This document shows, in pieces, positions 1 through 9,229 of a DNA stretch of 64,000 nucleotides. Every line of letters starts with the position of its first letter. Position 1 is the stretch's first letter. The DNA comes from Rhizobium sp. RU36D (lineage in GTDB: Bacteria; Pseudomonadota; Alphaproteobacteria; Rhizobiales; Rhizobiaceae): contig NZ_FWXU01000017.1 of NCBI RefSeq assembly GCF_900176345.1, positions 1 through 64,000 on the forward strand. The letters run 5' to 3'. Both the position numbers and the translations under genes were made by a program. The notes beneath the pieces are model-generated. The model was not told the origin of the DNA, did not search any database, and saw nothing but the letters and a program-made list of their open reading frames with translations.

Positions 1-147
1 CACCGATCACCTCCTCAGACCCCCGCCAGACAAACCCAAAAACCACAACCAGTTGGTCTTCAAATGGACCGGAAATTAAACCGGACAGCAGTGGGTCAAG
101 CCCGACCATGACGGAAAACAGATTGCCGCGCCTTTATCAGCAGTCTG
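1..147 (+). other. Window edge: possible 3' end of an upstream plus-strand gene
   Basis: No complete gene is visible before the kinase gene that ends at 197. On the plus strand the first reading frame is open from base 1 to a TGA at 109-111. It would encode about 36 residues rich in Pro and Gln, which could be the C-terminal tail of a gene starting outside the window. The other two plus frames also stop within 161 bases. The terminator-like hairpin just downstream supports a plus-strand transcript ending here. I cannot identify the protein. Confidence 0.25.
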
Positions 148-174
148 ACAGCCCGGCTTGACCGGGCTGTTTTC
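148..174 (+). terminator. Rho-independent terminator-like hairpin
   Basis: A perfect 9-bp stem (ACAGCCCGG / CCGGGCTGT) with a five-base loop is followed by a short T run on the plus strand (171-173). It suits a plus-strand transcript entering from left of the window. Because the minus-strand kinase gene ends at 197, the stem also lies directly beyond that gene and may act in both directions. Confidence 0.65.
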
Positions 175-196
175 GTTTATGCAGAGCGGACTGGCA

Positions 197-2746
197 TCAG
201 CCGGAGATGTGTCCGGCTGCATCGATGATCTTCTTGATCGACATCAGCGCCTTCTGCTGCTCCTGACCGGCAGCGCCGGCGGCGGCGAAGATCGGCTCGG
301 CGATGGCGATGTCCTGACGCGCCTGCTCGATGTCGCGACGCATGAAGCTCATTTCGGCATGGGCCATCACCGCCATGCCGTAATATAGGCTCTTTTCGCC
401 AAACAGCTTTTCGGCGACGTCAAGCGCCTGGGTCAGGTCCTGCTCGGCGGCCCGGAGATCGCCGGCGCCAAGATTGGCAAGCCCCCTGCTCTGCAGCAGC
501 ATGGCATAGACCGTGGTGCTCTGGCTGGTGCCGCCCGTCGTCATCGACAGCGCGTCGTTGAAACGCAGGCGCGCCTGAAGCGGCTCACCCCGCGCCAGCA
601 GCGCGCGACCGAAGGACAGGGTGGTGGCGGCGAGCGCATCGGATGGACCATAGAGATTGCGGCGGCGGGAGATCGCCTCTTCCCAGCGCTTGGCGGCTTC
701 CGCCCAGTTCCCGCCGGCATAGGCCAGCAGGGCCTTGTTGGCGTCGAGCGTCATGGCAATAGGCGCATTGGCCCGTCCAAGCGCCTCCAGGGTGGCGGTG
801 GCCTTGTCGAAGGCCTGGCCGGCCTCGGCAAGTTGGCCGGCTTCCATCAACTGGACGCCGAGATTTTGCTGCAGGAAAGCTGCCGTCTGGGTCTGGCCGT
901 GGCCGACCTGGTCGAGCCGGGCGATGGCATCCCGCAGCATGGCAATGCCTTCCGCACGGCGGCCGGTCTTGCCGAGCAGCGTTGCACGGTGACCATCCAC
1001 CATGGCCAGTTCTTCCAGGTAGCGGCGCGGCGACGACTGCCAATAGGCCTGTGCCGCATCCAGCAGGAGCGTCGCATCTTCATTGTCGCCGGTGCCGACC
1101 GCCGCTGCGCCCAAAAGCAGGTTGGCCTGCGCCGCGCCGGCGGCATCGCCAGTCGCCTCCGCTGAGGCCCGGTAACGCTGCAGCATGGTCGAAGCGCCGT
1201 CATATTCCTCCAGTTCAAGGAATGTCGATCCGACGGCGAGCAGAAGATCAGGCGACAGGGCGGAATTGGCCGGTTCGCTTTCGACCTGTGCCACTGTGCG
1301 ATCCAGCACCTCGCGGACGCTGCCGAAGCCGGCGACCTGGCCTGACGCGGCCGAGCGGAAGACCAGCGTCATCAGGTCACGCGCGGTTTCGACGCGGGCC
1401 AGTTGCACCTGCTCATCCGAACCGCGGGCGCCGAGATAGAGGCTGCCGGCGCCAAACGTGGCTCCACCGCCGACAATCGCGATGGCAGCGGTGGCAATCA
1501 GTGCCAGCCGGTTGCGACGAAGGAAGCGCCCGGCGCGATAAACCATGCCGCCGCGACGGGCGACGACAGGGCGGTGAGCCATGGCGCGGAGGATATCCTC
1601 GGACAAGGCCGAGACGCTTTCGTAGCGGTGAGCCGGGTCATAGCGCATAGCCTTGGCCAAGATGGCATCGAGATCGCCGATCAGCCTGGTCGGTTCAATC
1701 GGGACAACAGTGGGTTCGACGGCCTTGACCGTGCTTGCAGAGAGAGGCTCGTTGTTCAGCAGGCGCGCTGCGGAGGGCGAGGAGTCCTTGCCGCCGGTCA
1801 TCCAGGGTGCGACGCCGGTCAGCAACTCGAACAGGACAGCGCCGAGCGCATAGACATCCGTGACGACAGTCGCGCGGGCGCCCTTCAGATATTCCGGTGC
1901 GGCATAGGCTTCCGTCGAGACGGAGACGGCCCGCTCCTCGTTCGGTGCATGATTGCCCAGCATCGGCGCCAGGCCAAAATCCACGAGCCTGATCTTGCCG
2001 GCCGGCGTCACCATGATGTGCGACGGCTTGATATCCTGATGGACCATGAGATTGCGGTGTCCGAAGCCCACGGCCGCGCAAATATCCAGCATCAGGCGCA
2101 GGCGATTGGCGAGGCTGAGCTTCTTGCGCTTGACATAGGCAAGCAGCTCTTCGCCTTCGACAAAGTCAGAGACCAGATAGGGTCGCCCGTCCGGCATCTT
2201 GCCACCTTGAAGGAGGCGCGCAATCGCGGGATGTTCAAGACCTATCAGCAATTGGCGATCAGGCCGCGCGGCATCGAAGCGGGCGACATACTGGATCGGC
2301 AGCAGCCGCACCATGACGCGGCCATCCTCGGCGCCATCGGCGCGGCGCGCGCTGTAGAGTTCGCCGCGCTCGGTCTTGGTGATCAGCGCCTTGATGCGAT
2401 AGGCGCCGAGCATGGTGCCTAGCGGAATGGACCCCTTTAGCGGCGGTGCTGCAGGGGAGGAAGGCGCAGCCATGGGTTCGGGAGCCGGCACCGGCGCAGC
2501 AGCCTGATCAGGTTCGAGCTTGATCGCGGCGGCGGCTTGCGATGGCTTGGCATCGTCTGCCGCCTTCTCACTACCGGTAGCGCCGGACAGCGCTTCGTTC
2601 GCGGCAAACAGCGCCAGCGCTTCGGCCATCACCTCGGGGCTTGGGGCATAGGCCGCCATGCGGCGCTCCCGCTCGGCCGGGGGGGCGTCCACCAGCTCCT
2701 CAAACAGGTCCTGCACCATTTGCCAGTCGGCGTTCATTACGTTCAT
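197..2746 (-). CDS. Degenerate Ser/Thr protein kinase with C-terminal TPR region
   Basis: Membrane-anchored Hanks-type kinase-fold protein of 849 residues. It has an N-terminal segment of the WQMVQDLFEELV type, an Ala/Pro-rich linker, a kinase fold at about 110-390, one membrane helix near 414-436, and a long helical region of TPR-like repeats with paired Ala/Gly/Leu positions. The catalytic loop HQDIKP (236-241), DFG (256-258) and an APE motif are present. The glycine-rich loop is lost, and the beta-3 lysine position reads VMVR (Arg near 147), so phosphotransfer is doubtful and a scaffold or pseudokinase role is possible. The start at 2746 is chosen for a GGAGG seven bases upstream; a longer frame begins at 2770. 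The target is unknown and no cognate phosphatase lies nearby. Confidence 0.85.
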   Translation of the reverse strand: MNVMNADWQMVQDLFEELVDAPPAERERRMAAYAPSPEVMAEALALFAANEALSGATGSEKAADDAKPSQAAAAIKLEPDQAAAPVPAPEPMAAPSSPAAPPLKGSIPLGTMLGAYRIKALITKTERGELYSARRADGAEDGRVMVRLLPIQYVARFDAARPDRQLLIGLEHPAIARLLQGGKMPDGRPYLVSDFVEGEELLAYVKRKKLSLANRLRLMLDICAAVGFGHRNLMVHQDIKPSHIMVTPAGKIRLVDFGLAPMLGNHAPNEERAVSVSTEAYAAPEYLKGARATVVTDVYALGAVLFELLTGVAPWMTGGKDSSPSAARLLNNEPLSASTVKAVEPTVVPIEPTRLIGDLDAILAKAMRYDPAHRYESVSALSEDILRAMAHRPVVARRGGMVYRAGRFLRRNRLALIATAAIAIVGGGATFGAGSLYLGARGSDEQVQLARVETARDLMTLVFRSAASGQVAGFGSVREVLDRTVAQVESEPANSALSPDLLLAVGSTFLELEEYDGASTMLQRYRASAEATGDAAGAAQANLLLGAAAVGTGDNEDATLLLDAAQAYWQSSPRRYLEELAMVDGHRATLLGKTGRRAEGIAMLRDAIARLDQVGHGQTQTAAFLQQNLGVQLMEAGQLAEAGQAFDKATATLEALGRANAPIAMTLDANKALLAYAGGNWAEAAKRWEEAISRRRNLYGPSDALAATTLSFGRALLARGEPLQARLRFNDALSMTTGGTSQSTTVYAMLLQSRGLANLGAGDLRAAEQDLTQALDVAEKLFGEKSLYYGMAVMAHAEMSFMRRDIEQARQDIAIAEPIFAAAGAAGQEQQKALMSIKKIIDAAGHISG

Positions 2747-2866
2747 CGGTCCGCCTCCGCGAGCAGTCATTCAACGCGTGACCCGCAGCGATAACGACCA
2801 AGGCTTGCGTGAGGCTCGACAGGAAAGCCGCTCGTGGAACCACGGCCAGCACCGCCGGGACGTTTA

Positions 2867-2882
2867 TTGACGTTTACGTTAA
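2867..2882 (+). promoter_or_regulatory. Candidate LiuR-type operator upstream of the acyl-CoA ligase
   Basis: The 16-base sequence TTGACGTTTACGTTAA is a near-palindrome of form TTNACGT-N2-ACGTNAA. It lies 130 bases before the ligase start and overlaps a TTGACG -35-like element. The shape closely resembles sites I recall for LiuR, a MerR-family regulator of branched-chain amino acid and fatty acid degradation in proteobacteria. The palindrome is seen directly; the regulator assignment is inference from memory of the consensus. Confidence 0.45.
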
Positions 2883-3012
2883 GGTTATATATCTCTATTC
2901 GCGCTTGAACCGCGGCGGCAAACGCCTAATCTCGTGGTTCAAGGGGAGCATGGAGGCGCTTCCGTCGGCTGAGCGCTTGGCAGCCGGAAGCGAAAAAAAG
3001 CAGGAGGAACAC

Positions 3013-4713
3013 ATGAGCGACCTTACAAGCCGCGCAAGCGGACGCGCCACCGAGAAGATCTGGCTGGCTTCCTATCCTGCCAGCGTGCCGGCGGACATTC
3101 CGCCGCTGGCGCATGCGTCGCTTGGGGCCATGTTCGAACATAGCTGCAACAAGTTTGCCGACAGGCTCGCCTTTTCCAGCATGGGCCGGGGCATGACCTT
3201 CCGCGAACTGGAGGCACAGTCGCGCAAGATCGGCGCCTGGCTGCAGGCCAAGGGGCTGGTCAAGGGCGACCGCGTTGCCGTCATGACGCCGAACATCCTG
3301 CAGAACCCCGTCATCGTCTATGGCATCCTGCGTGCCGGCCTGATCGTCGTGAACGTCAACCCGCTCTACACGCCGCGCGAGCTGGAGCATCAGTTAAAGG
3401 ATTCAGGCTCCAAGGCGATATTCGTGCTGGAGAATTTCGCCCACACGGTCGAGCAGGTGCTGTCGCGCACTCCGGTGAAGCATGTCGTCGTGGCCACCAT
3501 GGGTGACATGCTGGGGCTGAAGGGCCATATCGTCAATTTCGTCGTGCGCAAGGTGAAGAAGCTGGTGCCGGCCTGGTCGATCAGCAGCCATCATGCCTTC
3601 AACAAGGTGCTGGCAGAGGGCGCGCGGCACACGCTGAAGCCGGTGGCGACGGGGCCTTCAGACGTCGCCTTCCTGCAATATACCGGCGGCACGACAGGGG
3701 TTTCCAAGGGCGCGACGCTGACCCATGCCAACCTGCTGTCGAACGCGGCGCAGATCGAGGTCTGGCTCGACGCGATCTTCCAGAACAAGAAGCGGCCGGA
3801 GGTTCTGACCTTCATCTGCGCGCTGCCGCTCTATCACATCTTCGCCCTGACAGTGAATTCGCTGATGGGGCTGGCGACAGGCGGCCACAACATCCTGATC
3901 GCCAATCCGCGCGATATCCCGGCCTTCGTGAAGGAACTTTCCCAGCACAAGGCGCATGTCTTCCCCGGCCTCAACACGCTGTTCAATGCGCTGATGAATA
4001 ACCCGGACTTCAAGTCGCTCGACTTCTCCTCAATGCTGCTGGTGCTGGGCGGCGGCATGGCGGTGCAGCGGCCAGTTGCAGAGCGTTGGCGCGAAATGAC
4101 GGGCTGCGGGATCACCGAGGGCTATGGTCTTTCGGAAACCTCGCCGGTGGCCACCGTGAACCGGCTGGATGCGACCGAATTCTCCGGCATGATCGGCCTG
4201 CCGCTGCCCTCCACCGACATCGAGATCCGCGACGAGGACGGGCAGACGTTGCCGATCGGCGAGGTGGGCGAGATCTGCATTCGCGGGCCGCAGGTCATGG
4301 CCGGCTATTGGGAGCGGCCGGAAGAAACCGCCAAGGTGATGACGGCGGACGGCTTCTTCCGCTCCGGCGACATGGGCTACATGGACGAGCGCGGCTATGT
4401 GAAGATCGTCGACCGCAAGAAGGACATGATCCTGGTTTCCGGCTTCAACGTCTATCCGAACGAGGTGGAGGAAGTTGCGGCCATGCATCCGGGCGTGCTG
4501 GAATGCGCGGCGATTGGCGTTCCCGATGCTCATTCCGGCGAAGCCGTGAAGCTGTTCGTGGTGAAGAAGGACCCGAACCTGACGGAAGCGGACGTGAAGG
4601 CCCACTGCGCCGAAAACCTGACCAACTACAAGCGACCGCGTTTCATCGAGTTCCGTGACAGTCTGCCGAAGTCCAATGTCGGCAAGATCCTGCGCAAAGA
4701 TCTGCGCGGCTGA
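3013..4713 (+). CDS. fadD: Long-chain-fatty-acid--CoA ligase
   Basis: Activates fatty acids to acyl-CoA via an acyl-adenylate, the entry step of beta-oxidation. The 566-residue protein has the AMP-binding motif YTGGTTGVSKG (about 223-233), GYGLSETSP, the adenylation hinge RSGDMGYMDERGYVKIVDRKKD, and the C-terminal Lys region near KILRKDL. The start at 3013 is supported by AGGAGG ending about six bases upstream; longer in-frame starts at 2809 and 2950 lack such support. The gene stands alone between the kinase and pgi, with a palindromic operator candidate at 2867-2882. Chain-length preference cannot be read from the sequence. Confidence 0.93.
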   Translation: MSDLTSRASGRATEKIWLASYPASVPADIPPLAHASLGAMFEHSCNKFADRLAFSSMGRGMTFRELEAQSRKIGAWLQAKGLVKGDRVAVMTPNILQNPVIVYGILRAGLIVVNVNPLYTPRELEHQLKDSGSKAIFVLENFAHTVEQVLSRTPVKHVVVATMGDMLGLKGHIVNFVVRKVKKLVPAWSISSHHAFNKVLAEGARHTLKPVATGPSDVAFLQYTGGTTGVSKGATLTHANLLSNAAQIEVWLDAIFQNKKRPEVLTFICALPLYHIFALTVNSLMGLATGGHNILIANPRDIPAFVKELSQHKAHVFPGLNTLFNALMNNPDFKSLDFSSMLLVLGGGMAVQRPVAERWREMTGCGITEGYGLSETSPVATVNRLDATEFSGMIGLPLPSTDIEIRDEDGQTLPIGEVGEICIRGPQVMAGYWERPEETAKVMTADGFFRSGDMGYMDERGYVKIVDRKKDMILVSGFNVYPNEVEEVAAMHPGVLECAAIGVPDAHSGEAVKLFVVKKDPNLTEADVKAHCAENLTNYKRPRFIEFRDSLPKSNVGKILRKDLRG

Positions 4714-4731
4714 CAGACGCTTTCCTACGAT

Positions 4732-4762
4732 CCGTCGCCCCTGACCGGGCGGCGGAAATTTT
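4732..4762 (+). terminator. Terminator-like hairpin after fadD
   Basis: Nine paired bases (CCGTCGCCC with GGGCGGCGG, one G-U pair) enclose a six-base loop and are followed by AAATTTTG. The hairpin sits 18 bases past the fadD stop and before pgi. The T run is short, so termination may be partial. Confidence 0.45.
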
Positions 4763-4835
4763 GCTTTGCGCAACTTGATTTACGTCAGTCAAAACGACTA
4801 CCTTGCGGGCCGAATTGGGACCGGAGGTCAGACGG

Positions 4836-6461
4836 ATGCAGGCGATCATTGACGAACTGAAGCAAGTGGCGGCACGCACGCACGCAACGGATTTGCGCGC
4901 GGCTTTTGCGGCTGATCCACAGCGCTTCGACCGTTTCAGCGCCCGGCTTGATGACCTGCTGCTCGACTATTCCAAATGCGCCATCAACGCCGACATCCTC
5001 GGCCTGCTGAAAAAGCTGGCCGAGGTCGGCGGTGTTGCTGCCAAGCGCGAAGCGATGTTCTCCGGCGTCGCGATCAACTTCACCGAGGATCGGGCGGTGC
5101 TGCACACGGCGCTGCGCAACCGCTCCAACACGCCTGTCCTCGTCGATGGCAAGGACGTGATGCCCGAGGTCAACGCGGTTCTCGATGCCATGGGCGCATT
5201 TGCTGAGGGTATCCGCAGCGGCGCGCTGAAGGGCGCGACCGGCAAGGCGATCACGGATGTCGTCAATATCGGCATTGGTGGTTCCGATCTCGGCCCCGTC
5301 ATGGCGACGCTGGCGCTCGCCCCCTATCACGACGGGCCGCGGCTGCATTTCGTTTCCAACATCGATGGCGCCCATATTGCTGATACGCTGAAGCTGCTCC
5401 CGGCGGAAACGACGCTGTTCATCGTCGCATCCAAGACCTTCACGACCATCGAGACCATGACCAATGCGCAGACGTCGCGGAAATTCGTGGCCGATGCGCT
5501 GGGCGAGGCTGCCGTTGGACATCACTTCGCGGCTGTCTCGACGGCGCTCGACAAGGTCGCCGCCTTCGGCATTGCGGCAGACCGGGTGTTCGGCTTCTGG
5601 GACTGGGTCGGCGGTCGTTACTCGATCTGGTCGGCGATTGGCCTGCCTGTGATGATCGCCATCGGCCCCAAGCATTTCGGCGAATTCCTCGATGGCGGCC
5701 ATGCGATGGACCGGCATTTCCGCGAAGCGCCCTTCGCCCAAAACCTGCCCATGCTGCTCGGCCTGATCGGCTATTATCATCGGGTGGTCCTCGGCTATCC
5801 GAGCCGGGCGATCCTACCCTATGACCAGCGCCTGTTGCGCTTTGCCGCCTATCTGCAGCAGCTCGACATGGAATCGAACGGCAAGAGCGTGACGATCGAC
5901 AGCAAGCCGGTCGCGACCGCCTCTGGCCCCGTGGTCTGGGGCGAGCCCGGCACCAATGGCCAGCACGCCTTCTACCAGTTGATCCACCAGGGCACCGATA
6001 TCATTCCCGCCGAATTCATGATCGCCGCCAACGGCTTCGAGCCTGACCTGCGCCACCAGCACGAGCTGTTGATCGCCAATTGCCTGGCGCAATCGGAAGC
6101 GCTGATGAAAGGCCGCACCTTCGAGGAAGCCAAGGCGCAGCTCACGTCCAAGGGCATGGACGATGCCAAGGCCGATTTCCTGGCGCCGCACCGCGTGTTT
6201 TCCGGCAACCGCCCGTCTCTGACCCTGGTTCACGACAAGCTCACCCCGTTCGCGCTCGGACGGCTGATTGCGCTCTATGAACACCGGGTATTCGTGGAAG
6301 GCGTACTGTTCGGCATCAACTCCTTCGACCAGTGGGGCGTGGAGCTGGGCAAGGAACTGGCGACCGGGCTACTGCCTGTGGTGCAGGGCAAGGAGAGTGC
6401 CGAAGGGCATGACAGCTCGACCCAGGGGCTGGTGACGGCGCTGGCGGCGGCGCGGGGGTGA
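4836..6461 (+). CDS. pgi: Glucose-6-phosphate isomerase
   Basis: Interconverts glucose 6-phosphate and fructose 6-phosphate in the cytoplasm. The 541-residue length matches rhizobial Pgi. Visible signatures are [45 protein letters not shown] and [10 protein letters not shown] with the catalytic region. The start at 4836 has GGAGG eight bases upstream; an in-frame TTG at 4803 is less likely. In rhizobia, where sugars run mainly through Entner-Doudoroff, Pgi links fructose uptake to glucose 6-phosphate. That fits the fructokinase and the frc-type operon in this window. Confidence 0.97.
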   Translation: MQAIIDELKQVAARTHATDLRAAFAADPQRFDRFSARLDDLLLDYSKCAINADILGLLKKLAEVGGVAAKREAMFSGVAINFTEDRAVLHTALRNRSNTPVLVDGKDVMPEVNAVLDAMGAFAEGIRSGALKGATGKAITDVVNIGIGGSDLGPVMATLALAPYHDGPRLHFVSNIDGAHIADTLKLLPAETTLFIVASKTFTTIETMTNAQTSRKFVADALGEAAVGHHFAAVSTALDKVAAFGIAADRVFGFWDWVGGRYSIWSAIGLPVMIAIGPKHFGEFLDGGHAMDRHFREAPFAQNLPMLLGLIGYYHRVVLGYPSRAILPYDQRLLRFAAYLQQLDMESNGKSVTIDSKPVATASGPVVWGEPGTNGQHAFYQLIHQGTDIIPAEFMIAANGFEPDLRHQHELLIANCLAQSEALMKGRTFEEAKAQLTSKGMDDAKADFLAPHRVFSGNRPSLTLVHDKLTPFALGRLIALYEHRVFVEGVLFGINSFDQWGVELGKELATGLLPVVQGKESAEGHDSSTQGLVTALAAARG

Positions 6462-6545
6462 TCGCCATACCTATCGCATCGGCAAAGGCTGTGGCGGACT
6501 ACACGTTTCCTGATGACACGGCGGCTGCTTGATAGGGCGGCCCTC

Positions 6546-6575
6546 GTGATATACATTTCTCAGATCGTATATCAC
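6546..6575. promoter_or_regulatory. Inverted-repeat operator of the VapBC-type module
   Basis: A perfect 9-bp inverted repeat, GTGATATAC and GTATATCAC, with a 12-base spacer ends 11 bases before the antitoxin start. AbrB/MazE-type antitoxins typically bind such palindromes and repress their own operon. A GGAGAG ribosome site follows at 6577-6582. Confidence 0.65.
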
Positions 6576-6586
6576 CGGAGAGTAGC

Positions 6587-6817
6587 ATGCAGGTCGCCAA
6601 ATGGGGCAATAGCCTTGCGGTGCGTCTTCCCGCAAGCGTGGTCGAAGCGCTGAACCTTAGAGAAGGCGATGATATAGAAATTCGCGCCGCCGACTGGCGC
6701 GAATTGGATGTCGCGCGAAAGCCCACTCGCGAAGATCTGTTGAAGCGCCTGCGAGAATTTCGCGGCCGGCTACCGCCCGACTTCAAGTTCGACCGAGACG
6801 AGGCGAATGGCCGGTAA
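6587..6817 (+). CDS. AbrB/MazE-fold antitoxin (VapB type)
   Basis: A 76-residue DNA-binding antitoxin. The N-terminal swapped-hairpin domain is clear: VAKWGNSLAVRLPASVVEAL then LREGDDIEI. The C-terminal 35 residues, which wrap the toxin in this family, are basic then acidic (RLPPDFKFDRDE). It should neutralise the PIN toxin encoded next and autorepress through the inverted repeat upstream. The stop overlaps the toxin start by 11 bases, the usual translational coupling. It appears intact although the toxin frame is broken. Confidence 0.9.
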   Translation: MQVAKWGNSLAVRLPASVVEALNLREGDDIEIRAADWRELDVARKPTREDLLKRLREFRGRLPPDFKFDRDEANGR

Positions 6818-7211
6818 CTTCCTCGATACGAACGTGCTTCTCTACCTTGCGGCCAGCGATACGCTGAAGGCTGATCGGGCAGAAGCAGTCGTCAACGAGG
6901 GCGGGACGATCAGCGTCCAGGTGCTCAACGAAATAGCCAATGTCATGCGTCGAAAGATGCAGATGTAGTGGACTGACACGAACTTGTTTCTGGACATGAT
7001 CCGCGCGTTGCTGGATGTCGTGCCGGTCACCGTTGCAACGCATGAAACCGGACTTGCTGTCGCAGAGCGCTATGGGCTTTCCACGTATGATGCCATGATT
7101 GTGGCATCCGCGATTATTGCCGGCTGCGAAACATTGCTGTCCGAAGACATGCAGGACGGTCTCGTGATTGATGGCCGCCTACGTATAATCAATCCGTTTG
7201 CCCAAAGGTGA
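6807..7211 (+). pseudogene. VapC-type PIN-domain toxin gene interrupted by an amber codon
   Basis: The frame opens with ATG at 6807 overlapping the antitoxin gene and reads NFLDTNVLLYL (first PIN aspartate) and VLNEIANVM (conserved Glu). It hits TAG at 6966-6968 after 53 codons. The same frame then continues without a shift through WTDTNLFLDMIRALL, YGLSTYDAMIVASA (third acidic position) and LSEDM (fourth) to a stop at 7211. All four acidic residues expected of the RNase site survive across the stop, and total length (134 codons) is normal for the family. One point mutation therefore separates this from an intact toxin. A serine codon TCG to TAG change is plausible. A sequencing error or readthrough cannot be excluded. 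Confidence 0.85.
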
Positions 7212-7268
7212 CACGCGACCGAGCATGGAGGATAGAATAAAACCCGAACTCCGCAGCCGGCGCCTACA

Positions 7269-8195
7269 TCAAAGCCCGATCTCATGCGCCCAGGGCGGAT
7301 TTGCCCCGGCGCGCGAAACGGTAACGGCGGCGGTGCGGGCGCCGAGTTCGAGGGCAGCGGCGATCTGGGGCTCGCTCAGATTGGCCACTTGCGCCTTGGT
7401 CAAGAGGTTCTGCATTTTCAGCGAGGCGAGCACGCCGGCGTCGAAGGTATCGCCGGCACCGACCGTATCGACCACCGTCACACGCTGGCTCGGAACCGAC
7501 ACCTTGTGGCTCGCGGTATAGCCGGTCGCGCCCTCGGCACCGCGGGTGATGACGACCAGCTTGGCGCCGCGCTGCAGCCAATAGGCGGCGCGCTCGTCCT
7601 GGCTGCCCGATAGCTCGAACCAATCCAGATCCTCGTCGGAGAATTTCAGGATGTCGGACATCTCAGCCATGCGGCTGATGCGCGCGACATGGGCGGGTTT
7701 GTCCTTGATAAAGCCGGGGCGGATGTTGGGATCGAGCGAGATGACGCGCTTGGCGTGCTCGCGCTTCATCAGGGCCTCATAGGTGGCGCCGCAGGGCTCC
7801 GGGATCAGGCTGATGGCGCCGAAATGCAGGGCTTCGCAATCATCGCCGAGGGTGGGCAGGTCGCTTTCCGTGATCATCCGACCGGCGGTGTTTTCGTCAT
7901 AGAAGGCATAGGACGCGTGGCCATTGACCAGCTTGACGAAGGCGATCGTCGTGGGGCGATCGAGAATGGCGCAGTAGCTGTTGTCGACCTTGCTGGACTT
8001 CAGCGTCTCGCGCAGGATCTCGCCCATCATGTCGCTGGAGAGGCCGGTGAAGAAGCCGGTGGGCATGCCGAGGCGGCCAAGGGCGATCGCCGTATTGAAG
8101 ATCGCGCCGCCGGCATAGGGGGCAAAGCCCTTTTCGCCGAGCGTGGTTTCGCGCGGCAGCATATCGATGAGGGCTTCACCACAGCACAGGATCAT
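7269..8195 (-). CDS. Fructokinase-like PfkB-family sugar kinase
   Basis: Phosphorylates a hexose, most likely fructose to fructose 6-phosphate, in the cytoplasm. The 308-residue protein begins MILCCGEALIDMLP, carries GGAIFNTAIALGRLG in the substrate lid region and ends with the PfkB signature VDTVGAGDTFDAG, including the catalytic Asp. The start at 8195 is supported by GGGGAGG six bases upstream; the frame extends to 8213. It lies downstream of pyrE on the same strand with about 100 bases between. Substrate is inferred from family resemblance and from the frc-type uptake operon and pgi nearby. Confidence 0.88.
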   Translation of the reverse strand: MILCCGEALIDMLPRETTLGEKGFAPYAGGAIFNTAIALGRLGMPTGFFTGLSSDMMGEILRETLKSSKVDNSYCAILDRPTTIAFVKLVNGHASYAFYDENTAGRMITESDLPTLGDDCEALHFGAISLIPEPCGATYEALMKREHAKRVISLDPNIRPGFIKDKPAHVARISRMAEMSDILKFSDEDLDWFELSGSQDERAAYWLQRGAKLVVITRGAEGATGYTASHKVSVPSQRVTVVDTVGAGDTFDAGVLASLKMQNLLTKAQVANLSEPQIAAALELGARTAAVTVSRAGANPPWAHEIGL

Positions 8196-8292
8196 TTCAG
8201 GCCTCCCCGGCATTCACGATTTTGGCATCCAGATTGTCTGCTTCAACCGATTAAATCAATCGGCGTGAAATATCCAGCCTCCTGCCCGGATA

Positions 8293-8988
8293 TCAGACCG
8301 CGAGGTCGGATATGCCGCCATTGCGGCCAGACCAGGCGAGCGGAGCATCAAGGAAGGCTTCCACTTCCGACAGGGTCTTCTCGTCGAACAGCGCCTGCTG
8401 GCGGGCAACGGCGAGGACCTCGCGCCAGGTGGCGATGTGGTGCAGCCGGACCTTGCCATTGTCGAAGCGCTTCTGCGCCTCCGGGAAGATGCTGTAGTAG
8501 AACAGCGCGATGCCGTGATCCACGGTGCCGCCAGCCGCCCGGATAGCGTCAATGAATTTGAACATGCTGCCGCCGGCCGTCGTCAGGTCCTCGATCACGA
8601 GCACGCGCGCGCCTTCGGGCATATGGCCTTCGATCTGGGCGTTTCGGCCATGTCCCTTCGGCGCCTTGCGCACATAGATCATCGGTAGTCCTAAACGCTC
8701 AGCCAGGAAGGCGGCAAAGGGAATGCCCGCCGTCTCGCCACCGGCCACCACGTCGAACTGCTCGAAGCCGGCATTGCGCATGACCGTGGCCGCCGCGAAA
8801 TCCATGATCGCGGAGCGGACGCGCGGATAGGAAATCAGCTTGCGGCAATCGATATAGACCGGGCTCATCATGCCGGACGACAGCTTGTACGGCTTCTCGG
8901 TCGAGAAGTGCACCGCCTTGATCTCCCAAAGCATCTTCGCCATCAGCTCGGCCATGACGGCGGGTTCGGGGAAAGTCGTCTGGATCAT
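8293..8988 (-). CDS. pyrE: Orotate phosphoribosyltransferase
   Basis: Joins orotate and PRPP to give OMP in de novo pyrimidine synthesis. The 231-residue protein shows the PRPP-binding loop [13 protein letters not shown], the flexible-loop basic segment RKAPKGHGR, and [18 protein letters not shown] near the N-terminus. The start at 8988 has AGGAG five bases upstream; the open frame runs to 9096 but the extra residues are not family-like. pyrC lies about 1 kb away on the same strand with two small plus-strand genes between, so they are probably separate transcripts. Confidence 0.95.
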   Translation of the reverse strand: MIQTTFPEPAVMAELMAKMLWEIKAVHFSTEKPYKLSSGMMSPVYIDCRKLISYPRVRSAIMDFAAATVMRNAGFEQFDVVAGGETAGIPFAAFLAERLGLPMIYVRKAPKGHGRNAQIEGHMPEGARVLVIEDLTTAGGSMFKFIDAIRAAGGTVDHGIALFYYSIFPEAQKRFDNGKVRLHHIATWREVLAVARQQALFDEKTLSEVEAFLDAPLAWSGRNGGISDLAV

Positions 8989-9229
8989 TTCGGCTCCTGT
9001 CGCGTTACGGCATCCGAACGTGGGCAATAGCAGCAAGCGACCCGGCTTACCAGCGCGGGCGGCAGATTTAGCAGAGGCAAATCCGGGGGCTCTCAAACAC
9101 CCTCACCAGGTGAACAAGATTTAATCCGGCATCGCCCTAAACCGGGGGCTGGATCAACCACATCTCTGTCATGGGAGCGGTCCAACATGCCGGCCGCCCA
9201 CCCAAGACAAACATCAACAGGAGATCAAC

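Noticed and set aside
1403..2422. A 339-codon plus-strand frame within the kinase gene
   Set aside because: Antisense shadow of a gene with intact HQDIKP and DFG motifs.
2809..3012. Longer N-terminus of the acyl-CoA ligase from 2809
   Set aside because: The added residues are not ligase-like, would run through the promoter and operator, and the ATG at 3013 has a strong ribosome site.
6984..7211. A separate 75-codon gene after the toxin stop
   Set aside because: It begins at TTG without a ribosome site and is in phase with the interrupted PIN gene, so it is the toxin's C-terminal half.
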